In this document: piece after piece, positions 7,140-14,312 of the stretch
Position numbering within the stretch: position 1 is the first letter of the stretch
How the letters are laid out: each line of letters begins with the position of its first letter
Assembly: GCA_038239365.1 (NCBI GenBank)
Contig: JBBSEU010000107.1
Span: 1 to 17,160 of the forward strand
Direction: 5' to 3'
Length of the DNA stretch: 17,160 nucleotides
Source of the DNA: JBBRMW01 sp038239365
GTDB lineage: Bacteria; Chloroflexota; Anaerolineae; Aggregatilineales; UBA2796
The notes under the pieces: model-generated
Database searches by the model: none
The model's input: only the letters and a program-made list of their open reading frames with translations
Told to the model about the DNA's origin: nothing
Position numbers and translations under genes: made by a program

Positions 7140-7972
7140 CCAAAGCGCCCGGAAATGTAGTCCTCAGTGCGCTTATCTTTCGGACGGGTGAAGATTTCGC
7201 TGGTCTGGCTGTATTCGACCAAACGGCCAACGCGCTTTTCATCGGCCAGCATGAACGCCGTCTTTTCGGAACAGCGCGCGGCTTGCTGCATGTTGTGCGT
7301 GACCATGATGAGCGTGTACTTCTCGACCAATTGTTGCAACAGTTCTTCGATCTTGAGCGTGGCAATCGGGTCAAGCGCCGAACACGGCTCATCGAGCAGC
7401 AATACTTCCGGCTCAACAGCTAACGCGCGGGCGATGCACAACCGCTGCTGCTGACCACCTGATAACGACGCGCCGGACTGCTTGAGTTTGTCCTTGACTT
7501 CGTCCCAGAGCGCCGCCTGACGCAAGCTGTTCTCGACAATTGCGCCGTAATCGACGCCGCGATGAGTGCCCGCATTCAGCTTAAGACCCGCGATCACATT
7601 GTCGAAGATCGACATGGTGGGGAATGGGTTCGGCTTCTGGAAGACCATCCCGATTCGGCGGCGCAAACGTACCGGGTCAGCGTCCGGCGAATAAATATTT
7701 TCGCCCTCCAGGATCACTTCTCCTTCGGCGCGGGCGTTGCGGATAACTTCGTGCATCCGGTTCAGGCAGCGAATCAAGGTCGATTTACCGCAGCCCGATG
7801 GCCCGATCAGCGCCGTGATCTTGTTCGGTTCAAATTCGATGGTCACATCGCCAACGGCCAGCGACGAGCCATAGTAGGCGCTCAGATGGTTAACGGTCAA
7901 GCGTGCCGCCGTGCGTTCATGCGTGGCGTGTGCTTCGTGCGTGGCGACTTTTGGTACGGCGCTAAGCGTCAT
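7136..7972 (-). CDS. pstB: Phosphate ABC transporter ATP-binding protein
   Basis: PstB is the ATPase that powers high-affinity phosphate import through PstA-PstC. From the preferred start the protein has 278 residues. Walker A is GPSGCGKST (57-65) and the Q-loop lies in VFQKPNPFP, a PstB-typical sequence. The ABC signature LSGGQQQR starts at 170, Walker B is LLLDEP (191-196) and the switch histidine is His226 in VTHN. The C-terminal TEDYISGRFG is the classic PstB ending. An earlier in-frame ATG exists at 7993. The ATG at 7972 has GGGAGA seven bases upstream, so it is preferred. It then overlaps the pstA stop by 11 bases. The stop overlaps the following binding-protein gene by four bases. Confidence 0.96.
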   Translation of the reverse strand: MTLSAVPKVATHEAHATHERTAARLTVNHLSAYYGSSLAVGDVTIEFEPNKITALIGPSGCGKSTLIRCLNRMHEVIRNARAEGEVILEGENIYSPDADPVRLRRRIGMVFQKPNPFPTMSIFDNVIAGLKLNAGTHRGVDYGAIVENSLRQAALWDEVKDKLKQSGASLSGGQQQRLCIARALAVEPEVLLLDEPCSALDPIATLKIEELLQQLVEKYTLIMVTHNMQQAARCSEKTAFMLADEKRVGRLVEYSQTSEIFTRPKDKRTEDYISGRFG

Positions 7973-8918
7973 AGCGGTTTCTCCCGGTGACATAACGAAC
8001 AGCGATGCTAAACAGGGCGATCACGATCACCAGCACCATTGTACCTGCCCAGGCTTTGGGGATCAGGTCAGGCTGGCCTGTCGTGGCGTACTTATAAATG
8101 CGGATGGGCAGCGCATCCATCGGTTGAAGCAGATCGGTAGAGATGAACTGCTGGCCGAGGATCGTCAGCAAGACCGGGGCGGTTTCGCCAGCAGCGCGCG
8201 CCAGGGAGAGCATGATGCCCGTCGTGATACCGCCCGCGACAGTAGGCAGAACGATTTGCAGGATGACGCGCCACTTGGGCATCCCCAACGCTAACCCGGC
8301 TTCACGCAGCGAGTCGGGTACGAGGCGCAAAATCTGCTCGACGCTGCGGGCGATGATCGGCACCATGACGATTATCAGGGCAAACGAACCCGCTAAGCCC
8401 GCAAAATGCGGAAATATTTTGATCAGTGCTAAGTTACCGATAAAGGCGGCCAGCACGAACAACCCGACCACTACCGACGGCAATCCGGCTAACAGGTCAA
8501 TCGTGAAGTTCAGTGTATTAACCAGAAAACCAGTGCCGTATTCGGAGAGATAAATTGCTGCACCTACCCCCAGCGGAACGGCGATGATACCCGCCACGAT
8601 CAAGATTTCAATCGTGCCGAGGATGGCCTGTGCCACACCGCCGCCCGTTGTGCCATCCAGATTTGATTCCGGCGGCTTGATGAAGAAATCCAGATTGAAG
8701 GTGAGATGGCCGTCAACGACGGGGAACAAGGTCGAAATGCCGTTAATGAAAATATAGGCCAGGATGATGAACAAAACTGAAACGGAAACCGCCGTCAGGA
8801 AAAACATCAACCCGGACGCAATCGTATTCGTCAGTTGGCGGCGGGCATAGCGCGTTTTTTCGGCGCTGATCAGTGCCGTCCTGTCCAGTTGAGGAACCAG
8901 TGGTTGTGCTTGTGCCAT
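7962..8918 (-). CDS. pstA: Phosphate ABC transporter permease PstA
   Basis: PstA is one of the two inner-membrane subunits that form the phosphate channel. The 318-residue protein has about six transmembrane helices. The first, at about residues 29-56, is followed by an external loop of roughly 40 residues. The cytoplasmic EAA-type loop reads SLREAGLALGMPKWRVILQI, followed by LPTVAGGI, and LARAAGETAPVLLT is the PstA hallmark. The ATG lies three bases after the pstC stop, with GAGG about nine bases upstream. The TAG stop lies inside the start of pstB. Confidence 0.95.
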   Translation of the reverse strand: MAQAQPLVPQLDRTALISAEKTRYARRQLTNTIASGLMFFLTAVSVSVLFIILAYIFINGISTLFPVVDGHLTFNLDFFIKPPESNLDGTTGGGVAQAILGTIEILIVAGIIAVPLGVGAAIYLSEYGTGFLVNTLNFTIDLLAGLPSVVVGLFVLAAFIGNLALIKIFPHFAGLAGSFALIIVMVPIIARSVEQILRLVPDSLREAGLALGMPKWRVILQIVLPTVAGGITTGIMLSLARAAGETAPVLLTILGQQFISTDLLQPMDALPIRIYKYATTGQPDLIPKAWAGTMVLVIVIALFSIAVRYVTGRNRYDA

Positions 8919-8921
8919 GAT

Positions 8922-9881
8922 TTATGACCTCGTATTCTTAGCGCCCGTGCGGCTGACCAGGAAACGGGAGAACAGGTTAATCACCGACGAAACGATCAGC
9001 AGCACCAAACCAAGCTGCACCACCGCGCTACCATAGGTGCGGGCGGCCTGCGCTTCGTTGAATTGTGAGGCGATGGCGCTGGCAAGAGTCGAAGTTGATT
9101 GAAACAGGGAGCCAGTCAGCTTGTCCGGCGAAGCGTTACCAATGGTCATCGTGACGGCCATCGTTTCACCAATCGCGCGCGCCAATCCAAGCATTGCGCC
9201 ACCAACAATACCCGTCCGGGCATACGGAATAATGGCGATCCGTATCGCTTCCCACTTGGTAGCACCCAACGCGATCATACCTTCTTTTTGCAGGCGCGGC
9301 ACCTGTCGTACCACTTCACGCGAAACGGCCAGGATCGTCGGCAGGATCATGATCGCCAGGATCACGCTGGATGTGAAAATATCCAGACCATACAGCGGAC
9401 CCCGGAACAAACCGCCCAAAATCGGGATCGGCCCGACAACTGCTTTCAAGGCCGGATCAACCGTTGTTCGCAAAACGTCTTTAAGGACGAGGAAACCCCA
9501 CACGCCATAGGCCACACTGGGGATGGCAACCAGCAGTTCGACGGTGAAGGAAATAATGTCACCAATGCGGCGCGGCACATATTCGGAGACAAAGATCGCA
9601 GAGCCAATGGCAAATGGCGTTGCCAGCAAAAGCGCCAAAATTGAAGTGACCACCGTCCCATAAATGTAGGGGAGAGCGCCAAAAATTTCGTTGACCGGGT
9701 CCCAGGTTCCTTTGGTGAAGAAATCCAGACCGAAACGGCCAATCGTATCCTGCGACTTGATGACCAGTACGGCGATAATACTGACCAGAATCAAAATAAT
9801 CAGCACCGCACAGGCCTGCACGATCAGGCTGAAGATTCTATCGCCCTGCTGCACCTGACTTGACGAACGTGACGCGCTCAT
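8922..9881 (-). CDS. pstC: Phosphate ABC transporter permease PstC
   Basis: PstC pairs with PstA to form the membrane channel for phosphate. The 319-residue protein has a first transmembrane segment at about 19-46. An external stretch then contains the family's FGLDFFTKGTWDPVNEIFGA, which is typical of PstC. The loop that contacts PstB is EGMIALGATKWEAIRIAIIP, followed by LARAIGETMAVTM, the PstC signature. AGGAG six bases before the ATG at 9881 makes the start secure. The gene follows pstS after a 171-base gap that contains stem-loops, and is separated from pstA by three bases. Confidence 0.95.
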   Translation of the reverse strand: MSASRSSSQVQQGDRIFSLIVQACAVLIILILVSIIAVLVIKSQDTIGRFGLDFFTKGTWDPVNEIFGALPYIYGTVVTSILALLLATPFAIGSAIFVSEYVPRRIGDIISFTVELLVAIPSVAYGVWGFLVLKDVLRTTVDPALKAVVGPIPILGGLFRGPLYGLDIFTSSVILAIMILPTILAVSREVVRQVPRLQKEGMIALGATKWEAIRIAIIPYARTGIVGGAMLGLARAIGETMAVTMTIGNASPDKLTGSLFQSTSTLASAIASQFNEAQAARTYGSAVVQLGLVLLIVSSVINLFSRFLVSRTGAKNTRS

Positions 9882-9955
9882 GCGCTGCTCCTATGATAAA
9901 TCATCAAAATGAAAGCTGCTCTGAGGAAAGAGTTTCCAAACAAGTGCCCCACTCG

Positions 9956-9988
9956 TCACCCGCTCCGAAGGAAGCTGGTTTCGGGTGA
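9956..9988 (-). repeat. Inverted repeat in the pstS-pstC gap
   Basis: TCACCCG (9956-9962) is the exact reverse complement of CGGGTGA (9982-9988), with a 19-base loop. Together with the nearby hairpin at 10019-10041 it could shape processing or stability of the pst mRNA. The long loop makes it less certain. Confidence 0.3.
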
Positions 9989-10018
9989 GGCAAACACTTA
10001 CGATCATCGACTCACTAC

Positions 10019-10041
10019 GGCTTCAACGCTGCGTCAAAGCC
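10019..10041 (-). repeat. Stem-loop just downstream of pstS
   Basis: Beginning 11 bases after the pstS stop, the minus strand reads GGCTTTGACGCAGCG and then TTGAAGCC. It can fold into about ten base pairs (two of them G-U) around a 3-base loop. No T-run follows. Hairpins here in other bacteria protect or attenuate pst mRNA so that the binding protein is made in excess over the membrane subunits. That role is inferred for this site. Confidence 0.5.
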
Positions 10042-10052
10042 ATAACGCCAAC

Positions 10053-11330
10053 TTACTTGGCGGCGGTAGCGGCCATTGTTGCCGACATCGTGGCAGCCAT
10101 CGTACCTGCCATTGTTGCCGACATCGTACCTGCCATCATTGCGCCAGGGGTCGCAATCGAGGACGGCAGCGCAGGTTGACCATTTACGGTGATCGACAGA
10201 ATCTTGGCTTCACCACGCTTGATGATGTCGAGTGGCAGCGGCGCGTAGCCCAGCTTGGTGCTGAACGCCTGGCCGTCGTGCAGTTCCCACCACATCAGGC
10301 GGGTGAGGGCGGTGGCTTTGGCGGCGTCAGTCTGCGTCTTGTAGATCAACTGCCAGGTGTAGCCGGAGATCGGGTACGAAGCATCACCTTCGGCATCGAC
10401 GATCTTCACACGCAGATCGTCGGGGGTTGTGCTGGCAAAGGCCGCAGCCGCAGCCGTCACGCTGTCCAGGTTCGGGACAACGAACTTACCAGCCTTGTTC
10501 TTGACATTACCATAGCCGAGTTTGTTGCTCAGCGCATAAATCAGTTCGACGTAACCGATGGCGTAAGGGGTCTGTGAGACGACACCCGCAACACCGGGAT
10601 TGCCCTGACCACCCAAACCTACCGGCCAGTTGACGCTGTTACCGAACTTCGGACCCGCCGCCCAATCTTTGTTCACAGCCGCCAGATAGCTAGTGAAAAT
10701 GTTGGTCGTGCCGGAGCTATCGGCACGGTGAACAACGATGATGTCCTGGTTGACGGCCTTGAGGCTAGCGTTATCGGCCACCAGAGCCGGGTCGTTCCAC
10801 TTGGTGATCTTACCCAGGTAGATGCCTGCAATTGTATCGGCGGTGAATTGCAGCGGAGTTTTTACTTCGGGAATGTTATAGGTAACGACAACCGCACCCA
10901 ATGACATCGGGATGTGCAGAATTTCGCCGCCTTTAGCAGCCTTCAGTTGATCGTCGGTCATCGGACCGTCGGTTGCACCGAAGTCTACCGTCTGGCCGCT
11001 GATGGCGTTGATACCACCACCGCTGCCGACACCCTGATAGTTCACTTCGACGCCAGTTACCTTCTTGTATTCCTGGAACCAGGCATTGTACAGCACCTGG
11101 GGGAAGGTCGCGCCTGCACCGGTCAGCTTTTGGGCTTCGCTGGCGAGGGGGGCATTGACCAGACCACTACCCGGAATCGGGGCGGCAGCCGTTGCCGCTA
11201 CTGTTACCGCGGCGGTGGCGGCTTTGGTGGCTTGGGCGGCGTTGACGGACTGAGCCATACCACCGAACGCAACGAGCGCGATCAGGACGGCCACCAGGGC
11301 GAATAATGCGAATGACTTTTGCTTCTGCAT
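10053..11330 (-). CDS. pstS: Phosphate ABC transporter substrate-binding protein PstS
   Basis: PstS captures phosphate outside the membrane and delivers it to PstCA. From the ATG at 11330, with GGAGG and a spacing of about eleven bases, it has 425 residues. A 36-codon upstream extension of the frame is rejected because it runs through the regulatory region. The signal peptide is about residues 1-31 (hydrophobic core LFALVAVLIALVAFGG), with cleavage likely after SVNA. There is no lipobox Cys, so the protein would be released or held by other means. Family motifs are GAGATFPQVLYNAWF, then GVGSGGGINAI with VDFGATDGPMT, and HRADSSGTTNIFTSYL, which form the phosphate-binding pocket. An Ala/Thr-rich linker follows the signal peptide. 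The C-terminus ends in an unusual Met-Ala-Gly-Thr/Met-Ala-Ala-Thr repeat of about 30 residues, encoded by near-identical DNA repeats. Confidence 0.95.
   Translation of the reverse strand: MQKQKSFALFALVAVLIALVAFGGMAQSVNAAQATKAATAAVTVAATAAAPIPGSGLVNAPLASEAQKLTGAGATFPQVLYNAWFQEYKKVTGVEVNYQGVGSGGGINAISGQTVDFGATDGPMTDDQLKAAKGGEILHIPMSLGAVVVTYNIPEVKTPLQFTADTIAGIYLGKITKWNDPALVADNASLKAVNQDIIVVHRADSSGTTNIFTSYLAAVNKDWAAGPKFGNSVNWPVGLGGQGNPGVAGVVSQTPYAIGYVELIYALSNKLGYGNVKNKAGKFVVPNLDSVTAAAAAFASTTPDDLRVKIVDAEGDASYPISGYTWQLIYKTQTDAAKATALTRLMWWELHDGQAFSTKLGYAPLPLDIIKRGEAKILSITVNGQPALPSSIATPGAMMAGTMSATMAGTMAATMSATMAATAAK
10072..10136 (-). repeat. Short tandem repeats encoding the PstS C-terminal tail
   Basis: A 20-base sequence starting GCCATTGTTGCC occurs exactly at 10072-10091 and again at 10108-10127, 36 bases apart. 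A 15-base unit, CATCGTACCTGCCAT, occurs at 10098-10112 and 10122-10136, 24 bases apart. The spacings are multiples of 12 bases, matching a four-residue protein repeat (M-A-x-T). Length variation between strains by slippage is likely. Confidence 0.8.
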
Positions 11331-11402
11331 ACTGAGTTCTCCTCCAAACGTGATCGAAACCATCCCCCACGCAATCTGTGTGCGCGGGTCGGACTGGCTG
11401 GG

Positions 11403-11408
11403 ATTATT
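11403..11408 (-). promoter_or_regulatory. Candidate -10 element of the pstS promoter
   Basis: The minus strand reads AATAAT, five of six matches to TATAAT. No good -35 lies upstream; instead the Pho-box-like array ends about ten bases before it. That is the layout of PhoB-activated promoters. The transcript would start near 11396 and have a leader of about 66 bases. Confidence 0.5.
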
Positions 11409-11417
11409 GACAGGCAA

Positions 11418-11457
11418 CTTCAACAAATGATTAAGCAATTACTAAATGAAGTTTAAG
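11418..11457 (-). promoter_or_regulatory. Pho-box-like array of four 11-bp-spaced repeats upstream of pstS
   Basis: Reading the minus strand from 11457, the cores TTAA, TTAG, TTAA and TTGA recur with an exact 11-base period. In PhoB/PhoP-type response regulators, dimers bind direct repeats with 11-base spacing that take the place of the -35. This array ends about ten bases before the candidate -10 at 11403-11408. The spacing and position are seen directly; the identity of the regulator is inferred. Confidence 0.55.
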
Positions 11458-11476
11458 AGAATGTTACGGCTTGTGG

Positions 11477-11496
11477 AAAAAAAACGCTCTGTCGTT
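11477..11496 (-). terminator. Probable intrinsic terminator after the DUF624 gene
   Basis: On the minus strand a short stem AACG/CGTT with a 6-base loop runs straight into a T8 tract (complement of A at 11477-11484). It lies just downstream of the DUF624 stop and upstream of the pst regulatory region. The stem is short, so the efficiency is uncertain. Confidence 0.45.
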
Positions 11497-11498
11497 GA

Positions 11499-12131
11499 TC
11501 AGGCGTCGTTATTGGGCAGAGGTTGTTTAAGGCCAGCCGTTTGCAGACGGTTGATTACGGCGCTGTTGGCGATAGACGCCAGGACACCGCCCGTCAGCAG
11601 CAGCCACGCCGCCGGAAATGCCGTGCTGAGTAAAATAATCGGGAGTAGACCAAGCCATAACCCAATGGTGAACAATGGGTTACGCATCACCATCACCAGG
11701 GCAAGCCGCATCGCGCCCAAGAGCGTTGGCGTTTCCATCTCATAATACAGCACCCACATATAAAGCTGAATCGTGAACCAGTAGAAAAGCACAAGCAACC
11801 ATATAGCACGCAGCGGAATAAAAATTAGTTCCGGGCGTGTGCCGTAGTCCAACAAATTATTCAGATTGATGCCGACGATCAGAAAGTTGAGGACAAAAAG
11901 CATCAGCCCGTGCCGCCAATGCTCCTTGAATCCAGACCAGACAGCAGACATATTAGCCGATGGGCTATGATACGAGTCGTAACTCATTTTGACCAGACCT
12001 GCCCACGCCGCCGGAGCGGTCACAATAGGCAGTGATAAAATGATCCACAGGAGGTTACTCCATATATAGTAGTAACCGCGTCGGTTCAGATGCCGAATAC
12101 CTCTCCACAGCGCAGTAAATCCGGCCAGCAT
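11499..12131 (-). CDS. DUF624 (YesL-like) membrane protein
   Basis: This 210-residue integral membrane protein has about five hydrophobic segments, at roughly 21-44, 74-92, 102-128, 153-172 and 173-190. It matches the DUF624/YesL family in length and layout, including an N-terminal stretch ending in an aromatic-rich first helix (YYYIWSNLLWIILSLPIVTAPAA, split here over residues 20-42). These proteins are commonly encoded with family 1 sugar-binding proteins and MalFG-type permeases, and their function is not established. Its start lies ten bases after the permease stop. The only purine-rich site is AAAGGG about 14 bases upstream, so translation may rely on coupling. It is the last gene of the sugar operon. 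Confidence 0.8.
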   Translation of the reverse strand: MLAGFTALWRGIRHLNRRGYYYIWSNLLWIILSLPIVTAPAAWAGLVKMSYDSYHSPSANMSAVWSGFKEHWRHGLMLFVLNFLIVGINLNNLLDYGTRPELIFIPLRAIWLLVLFYWFTIQLYMWVLYYEMETPTLLGAMRLALVMVMRNPLFTIGLWLGLLPIILLSTAFPAAWLLLTGGVLASIANSAVINRLQTAGLKQPLPNNDA

Positions 12132-12141
12132 CGTCGGTTTG

Positions 12142-13113
12142 CTAGCCCTTTAGGCCGGAATAGCTGACGCCTTCGACAAAATAACGCTGAAAACCGAAGA
12201 AAATGAGGACCATTGGCAGGGTCGTTAGCACCGAACTCGCCAGGAAAATGTGCCAGTTGAAGTCCTGACCGCTCGATCCGCGAATTTGCGACAGGCCCAG
12301 TGGAAGTGTCCACAGGTCTTTGTTGCCCTGAGCGATGAGCAGTACATCCATGAAGTTGTTCCACTGCCCCTGAAAGCTAAAGATCGCCAGTGCTGTCAGC
12401 GCCGGAGTCGCCATCGGCAGCACGACTCGGAAGAAAATAGTCGTGCGGCTCGCGCCATCCACTTCTGCCGCTTCCTCAATTTCAGCGGGCACGCCCTCGA
12501 AGAACTGTTTCAGCAGGAATACACCAAAAGCGTCCACCATCAGTGGGATAATTAAACCATGCCATTGGCCGAGCATTCCCAACTGTTTGAGCAGGATGAA
12601 GCGTGGGATCAGCAGCACCACCCCTGGAATCATCAGGGTTCCAAGAATGATCAGGAAAATGATGTTTCTGCCGGGAAACCTGAGCCGTGCCAGCGCATAA
12701 CCGGCCATCGAGTCGAGGACAAGCCGCAGCAATGTAATTGATATGGCAAAGATAAAGGTGTTGAAAGTCCATCTGGGGAAATCGAGCGCAAGAACACCCC
12801 GATAACCTTCAGTTGTTGAGTTAAAGGTGAGACCGTTGCTAAACTGCGTCGCCGAAATGGCTGCGCCGTTGGTCTGGCTGCACGTCACGTCGAACGGCGG
12901 TGTAGGCAAAACCGCCAGCGGGTAACTCACGATGACGGCTTTGCATTTGAATGAATTAATGACCGTGTACACAAACGGCAAAATTTCGATCAGCGCAAAA
13001 ATAATCAAAAAAGCGATTGCGACAATGCCGATAATACGTCGGGTGGGGTTGTTCGGCGCTGAACTGGTAGTGACGGCGATTTGACTGGTACTTGCTGCGG
13101 TACTTGCTGTCAT
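12142..13113 (-). CDS. Carbohydrate ABC transporter permease, MalG/UgpE type
   Basis: This is the second membrane subunit of a sugar importer. The 323-residue protein has a Ser/Thr-rich cytoplasmic N-terminus of about 25 residues, TM1 at about 27-50 and further helices from about 117. The EAA loop is EIEEAAEVDGASRTTIFFRV, followed by VLPMATPAL (EAA at 214-216), the contact site for the ATPase. The family usually passes from TM1 to TM2 through a short external loop. Here the loop spans about 52-115 and carries two cysteines (Cys57 and Cys78) that could form a disulphide outside the membrane. It starts 17 bases after the upstream permease stop. No ATPase gene is present in the operon, so a shared MsmX/MalK-type ATPase encoded elsewhere is inferred. 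The sugar is unknown. Confidence 0.9.
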   Translation of the reverse strand: MTASTAASTSQIAVTTSSAPNNPTRRIIGIVAIAFLIIFALIEILPFVYTVINSFKCKAVIVSYPLAVLPTPPFDVTCSQTNGAAISATQFSNGLTFNSTTEGYRGVLALDFPRWTFNTFIFAISITLLRLVLDSMAGYALARLRFPGRNIIFLIILGTLMIPGVVLLIPRFILLKQLGMLGQWHGLIIPLMVDAFGVFLLKQFFEGVPAEIEEAAEVDGASRTTIFFRVVLPMATPALTALAIFSFQGQWNNFMDVLLIAQGNKDLWTLPLGLSQIRGSSGQDFNWHIFLASSVLTTLPMVLIFFGFQRYFVEGVSYSGLKG

Positions 13114-13130
13114 AGTGATTTGCCCGCTCC

Positions 13131-14195
13131 CTAATTATTGGCCGTGTCGTTTGTAATACGACGCTGAATTTGGGTCAAGATAAAAATAATGATAAACAAA
13201 ACAATCGCGGCAGCCGTTGAAAGACCCATCAGATTGTCTTTGTAACCCGCTGTATAAACATAATAGGCAATCGTAGTCGTGCTTGATGCGCCGCTCGAAA
13301 TCACGTAGACCTGATCAAAGACCTGAAATGTGCCGATTAGTCCTAGTGTTATCACAAAGAAGGTCGTTGGACGCAGCAGCGGAACGGTAATGCGCCGGAA
13401 AGTTGTCCAACCTGTCGCGCCGTCTACCTGTGCCGCTTCATAGACCGAACTCGGAATATTCTGCAACGCCGATAGATAGATGATCATCAACGTGCCGATG
13501 GTTGTCCAAGTGTTCAGCAGCATGATCGTAAACATGGTCACGCTCGGCCCTTTGAGCCAATCCCAGAGCGGCATCCCGGCCACTTCGGTACTCGCCCAAC
13601 CGCCAACGGTTTGCTGATTAATGCCAAAGATACCGAGGACGCCGTGCAACAATCCATTATCATTTCGCAGCCAGTTGACCGAATCATATGCGGGCAGGAT
13701 AGCGTGAATGGTCGCATTGATCAACCCGCTCTGATTGAACATCCACAAAAAGATGATCGAAATGACAACAGAGGAAGTAATCGACGGAAAGTAAAACGCG
13801 GTGCGGAAGAAACCCTTCCCGCGCAGCCAACGCTGATTAACAATACTGGCAAGAACGAGCGCCAGCAATGTTTGAGTCGGCACCACACCGATCACAAAAT
13901 AAACGGTATTGCGAATGGCTTCAAAAAACACTTTTTGACGCAATGTGCCGCTAAACAAAAGCGTCTGGTAGTTCTTTAAACCGATAACATCGAATGCGCC
14001 AGCTTGCGACAATGGCTTGATGCCATCCCAGTTTGTCAGGCTAAGGAATGTCGCAAAGAGCATCGGAATAATTAGAAATACAACCATGATGATCAAGGCT
14101 GGTGCAATAAAAGCGTAGCCTGTCAAATACTGCGCGAAATTTTTCCGAGGAACATTGGGCGTGCGGAGCACGATGGGGGGCGAAGTTGCGGTCAT
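13131..14195 (-). CDS. Carbohydrate ABC transporter permease, MalF/UgpA type
   Basis: This is the first membrane subunit of the sugar importer. At 354 residues it is longer than the usual 290-310. TM1 is at about 27-52 and the EAA loop is SVYEAAQVDGATGWTTFRRI, then TVPLLRP (EAA at 253-255, DGA at 258-260). The extra length lies mainly in an external loop at about 161-217, between the GLIN motif and the following helix. That loop is normally about 20 residues; here it includes a Trp/Gly-rich stretch. GAGAGG lies about ten bases before the ATG. The gene follows the binding-protein gene after a 117-base gap that holds a perfect palindrome. It pairs with the MalG-type permease next to it. Confidence 0.91.
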   Translation of the reverse strand: MTATSPPIVLRTPNVPRKNFAQYLTGYAFIAPALIIMVVFLIIPMLFATFLSLTNWDGIKPLSQAGAFDVIGLKNYQTLLFSGTLRQKVFFEAIRNTVYFVIGVVPTQTLLALVLASIVNQRWLRGKGFFRTAFYFPSITSSVVISIIFLWMFNQSGLINATIHAILPAYDSVNWLRNDNGLLHGVLGIFGINQQTVGGWASTEVAGMPLWDWLKGPSVTMFTIMLLNTWTTIGTLMIIYLSALQNIPSSVYEAAQVDGATGWTTFRRITVPLLRPTTFFVITLGLIGTFQVFDQVYVISSGASSTTTIAYYVYTAGYKDNLMGLSTAAAIVLFIIIFILTQIQRRITNDTANN

Positions 14196-14252
14196 CTACT
14201 TTTTGCCTCTCAAAATAAGGACAACACCACCGAACAACAAATCGCTAATTGA

Positions 14253-14282
14253 TGTGACTGGACGCAATTGCGTCCAGTCACA
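14253..14282 (-). repeat. 30-base perfect palindrome between the sugar-binding-protein and permease genes
   Basis: The half TGTGACTGGACGCAA (14253-14267) is followed at once by its exact reverse complement. As RNA it gives a 13-bp stem with a 4-base AAUU loop. No long T-run follows on the minus strand, so full termination is unlikely. A strong hairpin after a binding-protein gene typically stabilises the upstream mRNA or attenuates read-through, as after malE. It could instead be a protein-binding site. Confidence 0.75.
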
Positions 14283-14312
14283 GAGGATTATTCGCTTATT
14301 GGGCGATACTGG

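Noticed and set aside
7973..7993. Seven-codon N-terminal extension of PstB from the ATG at 7993
   Set aside because: The extension would contain the GGGAGA ribosome binding site used by the ATG at 7972, and would extend deeper into pstA.
10072..10136. CRISPR-like direct repeats
   Set aside because: The repeats are short, in frame inside pstS, have no unique spacers of regular length, and no cas gene is nearby.
9909..10577. Plus-strand open frame of 222 codons opposite the end of pstS
   Set aside because: It is His/Arg/Cys-rich sequence antisense to the repeat tail and conserved body of PstS, which is certain.
11331..11438. N-terminal extension of PstS by 36 codons
   Set aside because: It covers the candidate promoter and part of the Pho-box array, and would bury the signal peptide behind a polar stretch. 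The internal ATG has a strong GGAGG.
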